Assembly (NCBI GenBank): GCA_003157235.1
Contig: PMJC01000008.1
Location: forward strand, 1-11,595
Direction: 5' to 3'
Length of the DNA: 11,595 nt
Source of the DNA: Methanosarcina sp.
GTDB taxonomy: Archaea; Halobacteriota; Methanosarcinia; Methanosarcinales; Methanosarcinaceae
Part shown: positions 7,619 to 11,595 of the stretch, piece after piece
How positions within the stretch are numbered: position 1 is the first letter of the stretch
Layout of the letters: every line of letters starts with the position of its first letter
Made by a program: the position numbers and the translations under genes
Notes under the pieces: model-generated
The model's input: only the letters and a program-made list of their open reading frames with translations
The model's database searches: none
What the model was told of the DNA's origin: nothing

Positions 7619-8581
7619 ATGAAAATCCTTATCGTTTGCAGTGGTAACGCTCCTGATCACCAGGTATTCGATGTGAAATTGCATCATGCTTTTATTTATG
7701 AACAGGTTTCAGAACTTGAAAAATCTGGTATTTCGTTTGACTATTTCTATATAAAAGGAAAGGGTGCTTATGGTTATATTAAAAGTATTTTACGGCTAAG
7801 AAAAAAGATAAAATCTAAGGACTTTGATATTATTCATTCACATTACGGACTAAGCGGATTGGTAGCAACATTTCAAAGAAAATTACCTGTGGTTGCGACA
7901 TTTCATGGCTGTGATGTGAACCGTAAAAGTCTTAATATTTTATCATCTTTCGTTGGGATCTTTTCCAGGGCTAATATTTTTGTCTCTGAAGATTTAAAAA
8001 ACAGGATATTTGTGAAGACACCATATAAAAATTTTGTGATACCTTGTGGAATTGATTTAAAACAATTTCGACTCCTTGATAAACAAGAAGCAAGAACTAA
8101 ACTTAATCTTGATGATTCAAAAAAATACATTTTATTTTCGTCAACAAAAAATATTCCTGTTAAAAACTGGAGTTTAGCCAGGCAAGCGACAGATCAGTAT
8201 CCTTATATTGAACTTTTGGAGTTATCAGAAAAAACGCGGGAGGAGGTAAATTTAATGATGAATGCAAGTGATCTCTTTTTAATGACATCTTTGAGAGAAG
8301 GTAGTCCACAAACCATAAAAGAAGCAATGGCCTGTAACTGTCCTGTTGTAAGCACTGATGTGGGAGACGTTCGCTGGGTGACAGGAGGTACTGCCGGTTG
8401 TTATGTTTCTGGTTATGATGTCACTGACGTTGCTGAAAAGATTCAAAAGGCGCTGGAATTTGTCCAAACCAAAGGCCGCACAAATGGTCGTGAAAGGATT
8501 ATTGAGCTAGGGCTTGATTCGGAAACTATTGCAGGGAAGATAATTGAAGTTTATAAAAAAGTATTAAAGATTAATGATTAA
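7619..8581 (+). CDS. Glycosyltransferase family 4 (GT-B)
   Basis: A 320-residue GT4 protein starting at ATG (MKILIVCSGN). The N-domain carries DIIHSHYGLSG (70-80) and the acceptor-side motif ATFHGCDV (93-100). The C-domain begins around IPCGIDLKQF (141-150), with SSTKNIPVKN (174-183) at the phosphate-binding position and REGSPQTIKEAMACN (226-240) then CPVVSTDVGDV (241-251), which holds the two glutamates of the E-x7-E motif (Glu227 and Glu235). This is a clean, complete GT4 catalytic core, somewhat shorter than the roughly 350-400 residues common in the family. It is separated by 117 bp from the preceding gene, so a promoter in that gap is possible though none is recognisable, and by 30 bp from the second amidotransferase. 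It probably adds one sugar of the repeat unit in the cytoplasm. Confidence 0.92.
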   Translation: MKILIVCSGNAPDHQVFDVKLHHAFIYEQVSELEKSGISFDYFYIKGKGAYGYIKSILRLRKKIKSKDFDIIHSHYGLSGLVATFQRKLPVVATFHGCDVNRKSLNILSSFVGIFSRANIFVSEDLKNRIFVKTPYKNFVIPCGIDLKQFRLLDKQEARTKLNLDDSKKYILFSSTKNIPVKNWSLARQATDQYPYIELLELSEKTREEVNLMMNASDLFLMTSLREGSPQTIKEAMACNCPVVSTDVGDVRWVTGGTAGCYVSGYDVTDVAEKIQKALEFVQTKGRTNGRERIIELGLDSETIAGKIIEVYKKVLKIND

Positions 8582-8611
8582 AATATGTCAAATCACCAAT
8601 CACCAAACTAA

Positions 8612-10438
8612 ATGTGTGGAATTTGCGGTATAATCAGATTTGATAATAAACCCATTCATGAAGCGCTTCTTCTAAAAATGATGCAAGTCATGAAGCATCG
8701 TGGCCCTGATGATGAGGGTTTATATATTAAAGAGAACATTGGTCTTGGTTTTGTAAGATTAAGTATTCTTGATTTATCCATGGCTGGTCATCAGCCAATG
8801 TTTTCGGCAGATAAAAGATATGTAATTCTATTAAACGGGGAAATATATAACTATATAGAGCTTAAGGAAGAATTAAAGAGAAAAGGATATGTTTTCAGTT
8901 CAGGTTCGGATACCGAAGTACTGCTTAATTCTTATATTGAATGGGGAGAATCGTGTCTCGACAAGCTTAACGGTATGTTTGCATTTACCATATTAGATAC
9001 TTACACGAATGAATTATTTGCAGCAAGGGACCGTTTCGGCATTAAACCGTTTTATTTTTATAAGGATAAAAATCAATTTTTATTTGCTTCTGACATTCCG
9101 CCGTTATTAAAAGTACTGGATAAAAGTAAGGAACCAGAAGACTCTATTATTTTTGATTATTTGGTTTTTAATCGTACCAATCATAGTGAAAAAACTTTTT
9201 TCAAAAATATAATTAAACTACAACATGGTCATATACTTACAGTAAGATCTGGAAGAGTTAATATAAATCGCTGGTATTGTTTACCAGATCAAATTTCTCA
9301 CTACGAATCCTTTCAATTTAATGAAAACAATTTCCTTGAAGAACTAAAAAGTTCTATAAATCTTCAATTAAGAAGTGATGTTCCGGTTGGAACATGCCTA
9401 AGCGGAGGATTAGATTCTTCAGCAATAACATCACTGGTTTTGAATAAGAAACAGAATGTTGATTTACATTCCTTTTCAGCAGTATACCAGAAAGGACAGA
9501 AAGGAGATGAATCGGAATATATAGCAGAATTCAGGGAGAAAAACCTGAAAATTCATTACACATATCCTACCGGGGAATCATTATTGGAAGATTTAAACTC
9601 TTTTATCTCCTCCCAGTCCGAACCTGTTCCTACAACTTCGGTTTATGCAGAATATAAGGTGATGGAACTGGCAAAAAAACATTGTACAGTTCTTTTAAAT
9701 GGACAGGGAGCAGATGAATTAATGGCAGGTTATCATTATTTTTACGGATATTATTTCAGAGACCTGATTAATGCAAATTCCTGGGGAAAGCTTCTAAATG
9801 AATTTTTCCAATACACCAGAATACATAAATCAGTATACGGATTCAAATCGCTGGGGTTTTCATTTAGTCCACGATCCTTAAGGCATTTTAAAAATCATGA
9901 TTTTTTAAATCCGGCTTTTTATAATAACTATTACTATAAGACTAACGCATTATTTGATGATTTTTATAAGTCCAAAAACCTGAAAGAATTTTTAATAAAG
10001 CATTTTGAATATAAATTCGAACATAATCTGTTATGGGCTGATAAAACAGGTATGCAGTTTTCTCTGGAAACCCGTTTCCCCTTTCTCGATCATAATTTAG
10101 TCGAAAAAACATTATCTGTTCCGGCCGATAATTACATCAAAAATGGATATACCAAGGTGATAATGAGGAATGCCTTAAAAGGAATATTGCCAGAAAAGAT
10201 CAGAATGAGAAAAGATAAAGTTGGTTTTTCAACACCGGAATCCGATTGGTTTAAAAACGTGAAATTGAAAGAGTTGCTTGCAGATGTTATAGAATCGGAC
10301 AAATTTAAAGAAAGAGGATACTTTAATGTTAAACAGTGCAAAAAGGAATTAAAATCCCTTCAAAAGTATAATAGATACAATCTTGAATTTTGGAAATGGC
10401 TTCATCTGGAATTGTGGTTTCGGGCATTTATTGATTAA
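8612..10438 (+). CDS. asnB: Asparagine synthetase-like glutamine amidotransferase (AsnB2)
   Basis: A 608-residue class II amidotransferase, full length for the family. Glutaminase domain: Cys2 nucleophile (MCGICG), HRGPDD (29-34), RLSILDL (49-55), NGEIYN (75-80), GSDTEVLL (98-105). Synthetase domain: ATP loop SGGLDSS (264-270), NGQGADELMAGY (363-374), SLETRFPFLD (484-493) and KDKVGFSTPE (534-543), ending in the aromatic helix EFWKWLHLELW typical of complete family members. Gln365 occupies the place of the catalytically important Glu348 of E. coli AsnB. Glutamine-derived ammonia would be transferred to an ATP-activated carboxylate. Because the gene lies in a glycan cluster directly before hisH/wbuZ-like genes (10-bp gap), a sugar acid or modified sugar is a plausible substrate, but this is inference. 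It differs clearly from the upstream AsnB1, so the pair is not a recent duplication. The start is set by the required Met-Cys terminus. Confidence 0.93.
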   Translation: MCGICGIIRFDNKPIHEALLLKMMQVMKHRGPDDEGLYIKENIGLGFVRLSILDLSMAGHQPMFSADKRYVILLNGEIYNYIELKEELKRKGYVFSSGSDTEVLLNSYIEWGESCLDKLNGMFAFTILDTYTNELFAARDRFGIKPFYFYKDKNQFLFASDIPPLLKVLDKSKEPEDSIIFDYLVFNRTNHSEKTFFKNIIKLQHGHILTVRSGRVNINRWYCLPDQISHYESFQFNENNFLEELKSSINLQLRSDVPVGTCLSGGLDSSAITSLVLNKKQNVDLHSFSAVYQKGQKGDESEYIAEFREKNLKIHYTYPTGESLLEDLNSFISSQSEPVPTTSVYAEYKVMELAKKHCTVLLNGQGADELMAGYHYFYGYYFRDLINANSWGKLLNEFFQYTRIHKSVYGFKSLGFSFSPRSLRHFKNHDFLNPAFYNNYYYKTNALFDDFYKSKNLKEFLIKHFEYKFEHNLLWADKTGMQFSLETRFPFLDHNLVEKTLSVPADNYIKNGYTKVIMRNALKGILPEKIRMRKDKVGFSTPESDWFKNVKLKELLADVIESDKFKERGYFNVKQCKKELKSLQKYNRYNLEFWKWLHLELWFRAFID

Positions 10439-10448
10439 AGAATTCAAT

Positions 10449-11060
10449 ATGGTCGCAATTATTGATTATGGCATGGGCAACCTTGGCTCGATTAAAAGGA
10501 AAATGGATAGAATTGGAGTAGAATCAATTATTACTTCAAACAGAGAAGCGATTGCTCGCAGTAATAAATTAATTTTACCAGGTGTCGGTCACTTTGCAAA
10601 AGCCGTTTCGGAAATTAAAAGCCGCGGATTGTGGAACATGCTATCAGACCAGGTAATAGTTGAAAAAAAGCCGATATTAGGTATATGTCTTGGCATGCAA
10701 TTGATGGCAAAAGAGAGTGAAGAGGGGAATGAGGAAGGATTTGGATGGTTCGATGCGATAGTCATCAGATTCAAAGTTTCTGATAAAATAAGGTTTAAAA
10801 TTCCACATGTGGGTTGGAATACTTTAAACTATCTTAGAGATTCTCATCTTTTTGAAAAAATGAAACAAAATTCAGAATTCTACTTTGTTCATAGTTATCA
10901 TATTCAATGCAATAATTCAATTGATATTTTAACAGAAACTGTTTATGACTATACTTTTACTTCCTCCATTCAAAAAGAGAATATATTCGGTGTACAATAT
11001 CATCCCGAGAAGAGCCATGACGCAGGGGAGCTGTTGTTGAGGAACTTTGTTAATTTATAA
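10449..11060 (+). CDS. hisH: HisH-type glutaminase subunit (WbuY-like, glycan amidation)
   Basis: A 203-residue class I glutamine amidotransferase starting MVAIIDYGMGNLGS. The catalytic triad is visible: Cys80 in GICLGMQLM (78-86), His185 and Glu187 in YHPEKS (184-189). PGVGHF (44-49) is the oxyanion-strand region, and IPHVGWN (118-124) and FYFVHSYH (144-151) are HisH hallmarks. Length matches HisH. An upstream in-frame TTG at 10383 would overlap AsnB2 by 56 bp and add residues unlike HisH, so the ATG is preferred. In histidine synthesis HisH feeds ammonia to HisF. Here the partner, 3 bp downstream, has lost a HisF catalytic residue and no other his gene is present. It therefore fits WbuY, which pairs with WbuZ and a WbuX/PseA-type sugar amidotransferase in polysaccharide loci. 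HisH and WbuY cannot be separated by sequence alone; the assignment rests on context. Confidence 0.9.
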   Translation: MVAIIDYGMGNLGSIKRKMDRIGVESIITSNREAIARSNKLILPGVGHFAKAVSEIKSRGLWNMLSDQVIVEKKPILGICLGMQLMAKESEEGNEEGFGWFDAIVIRFKVSDKIRFKIPHVGWNTLNYLRDSHLFEKMKQNSEFYFVHSYHIQCNNSIDILTETVYDYTFTSSIQKENIFGVQYHPEKSHDAGELLLRNFVNL

Positions 11061-11063
11061 TCA

Positions 11064-11595
11064 ATGTATCGTCCGCGCATTATCCCGGTATTATTGCTCC
11101 AAAACAAAGGATTGGTTAAGTCTGTAAAATTTAAAGACTTCAGGTATATTGGTGATCCTATTAACGCAGTTCGTATTTTCAATGAGTTAAAAGCTGATGA
11201 ATTAGCATTTATTGATATTCTTGCCACCAAAGAGAAGCGTACAATTTCGATTGATTTTGTAAAAAAAGTCGGGGAAGAAGCTAATATGCCATTTTCTGCG
11301 GGAGGCGGCATCAGAACTCTGGAAGACATCAGGAAGATAATTGAAGTCGGAGCGGAAAAAGTGATATTAAACTCTATCGCCGGGGAAAATTCGGAATTTG
11401 TCACAGAAGCCGCTTATGAATTTGGTTCATCTACTATTGCAGTTTGTATTGATGTTAAAAAAGACTTCCTGGGAAAAGAAAAAGTCTGGATCAGGGCAGG
11501 CACAAAATCTTTAACTTACAATCCTGTCCAATATGCAAGGCAAATGGAAGAAAGAGGTGCAGGCGAGATAATTATTCAATCTATCGAACGAGATG
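11064..11595 (+). CDS. wbuZ: HisF-like glycosyl amidation-associated protein (WbuZ-like), 3'-truncated
   Basis: The first 177 residues of a (beta/alpha)8 HisF-family protein; the window ends inside the gene (family length about 250). It aligns without gaps to Thermotoga maritima HisF, as I recall that sequence, over residues 1-130. Asp51 and Asn103 are kept, and SAGGGIRT (78-85) is the phosphate-binding loop. Catalytic Asp130 is present (CIDVKK), but catalytic Asp11 is Leu: the usual CLDVKDG becomes VLLLQNK. The four residues reported to form the ammonia gate are conserved: Arg5, Glu46, Lys99, and Glu168 (Glu167 in T. maritima, after a one-residue insertion). The opening RIIPVLLLQNKGLVKSVKF matches the WbuZ family, second HisF homologues found in saccharide loci with WbuY and WbuX. 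The inferred role is to bind the HisH-like subunit and pass ammonia to a sugar amidotransferase, not to make imidazole glycerol phosphate. WbuX would be expected downstream. Confidence 0.88.
   Translation, partial: MYRPRIIPVLLLQNKGLVKSVKFKDFRYIGDPINAVRIFNELKADELAFIDILATKEKRTISIDFVKKVGEEANMPFSAGGGIRTLEDIRKIIEVGAEKVILNSIAGENSEFVTEAAYEFGSSTIAVCIDVKKDFLGKEKVWIRAGTKSLTYNPVQYARQMEERGAGEIIIQSIERD

Noticed and set aside
10383..10448. Longer HisH start at the TTG at 10383
   Set aside because: It would overlap AsnB2 by 56 bp and add 22 residues before the conserved MVAIIDYGMGNLGS terminus of HisH proteins. The ATG at 10449 gives normal length.
11000..11404. Minus-strand 134-codon open frame across the hisH/wbuZ junction
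   Set aside because: It is antisense to two well-supported genes and shows no recognisable motif; it is a shadow of the coding frames on the + strand.
10449..11595. Part of a histidine biosynthesis operon
   Set aside because: No other his gene is present, the neighbours are glycan genes, and the HisF-like protein lacks catalytic Asp11.

Overview
This is a low-G+C stretch of a bacterial surface-polysaccharide locus (O-antigen, capsule or exopolysaccharide type). All ten genes lie on the + strand, several touch or overlap, and both end genes run off the window. No usable start has a clear AGGAGG-type Shine-Dalgarno sequence and upstream regions are A/T-rich. Together with the AT-rich codon use and gene content, this fits Bacteroidota, but that assignment is inference. 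No rRNA, tRNA, CRISPR array or transposase is visible.

Layout. 1-960: 3' part of a GT4 glycosyltransferase with a four-cysteine motif. 1014-4711: a tight block of GT2 glycosyltransferase, asparagine-synthetase-like amidotransferase (AsnB1) and GT4 glycosyltransferase, with junctions of 0 bp and a 4-bp overlap. 4712-5054: the only long non-coding gap, mostly a 156-bp nested palindromic repeat. 5055-7501: a multi-pass membrane protein of the Wzy polymerase/O-antigen ligase type and a GT4 glycosyltransferase overlapping by 4 bp. 7619-8581: another GT4 glycosyltransferase. 8612-11595: a second AsnB-like amidotransferase (AsnB2), a HisH-type glutaminase and the first 177 residues of a HisF-like protein.

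Working model. Five glycosyltransferases assemble a repeat unit on a lipid carrier and the Wzy-like protein polymerises it. The HisH/HisF pair is probably not for histidine synthesis. The HisF-like protein has Leu where HisF has catalytic Asp11, but keeps the residues that form the ammonia gate. That matches the WbuY/WbuZ pair, which is proposed to supply ammonia to a sugar amidotransferase (WbuX/PseA family) that makes acetamidino sugars. No WbuX is in the window; it may lie beyond the right edge. Two AsnB-like proteins plus WbuY/WbuZ make three glutamine-dependent nitrogen-transfer modules in under 10 kb, so the glycan may be heavily amidated (uronamide and/or acetamidino sugars). No flippase, initiating phosphoglycosyltransferase or nucleotide-sugar enzyme is seen, so this is an internal piece of a larger cluster.
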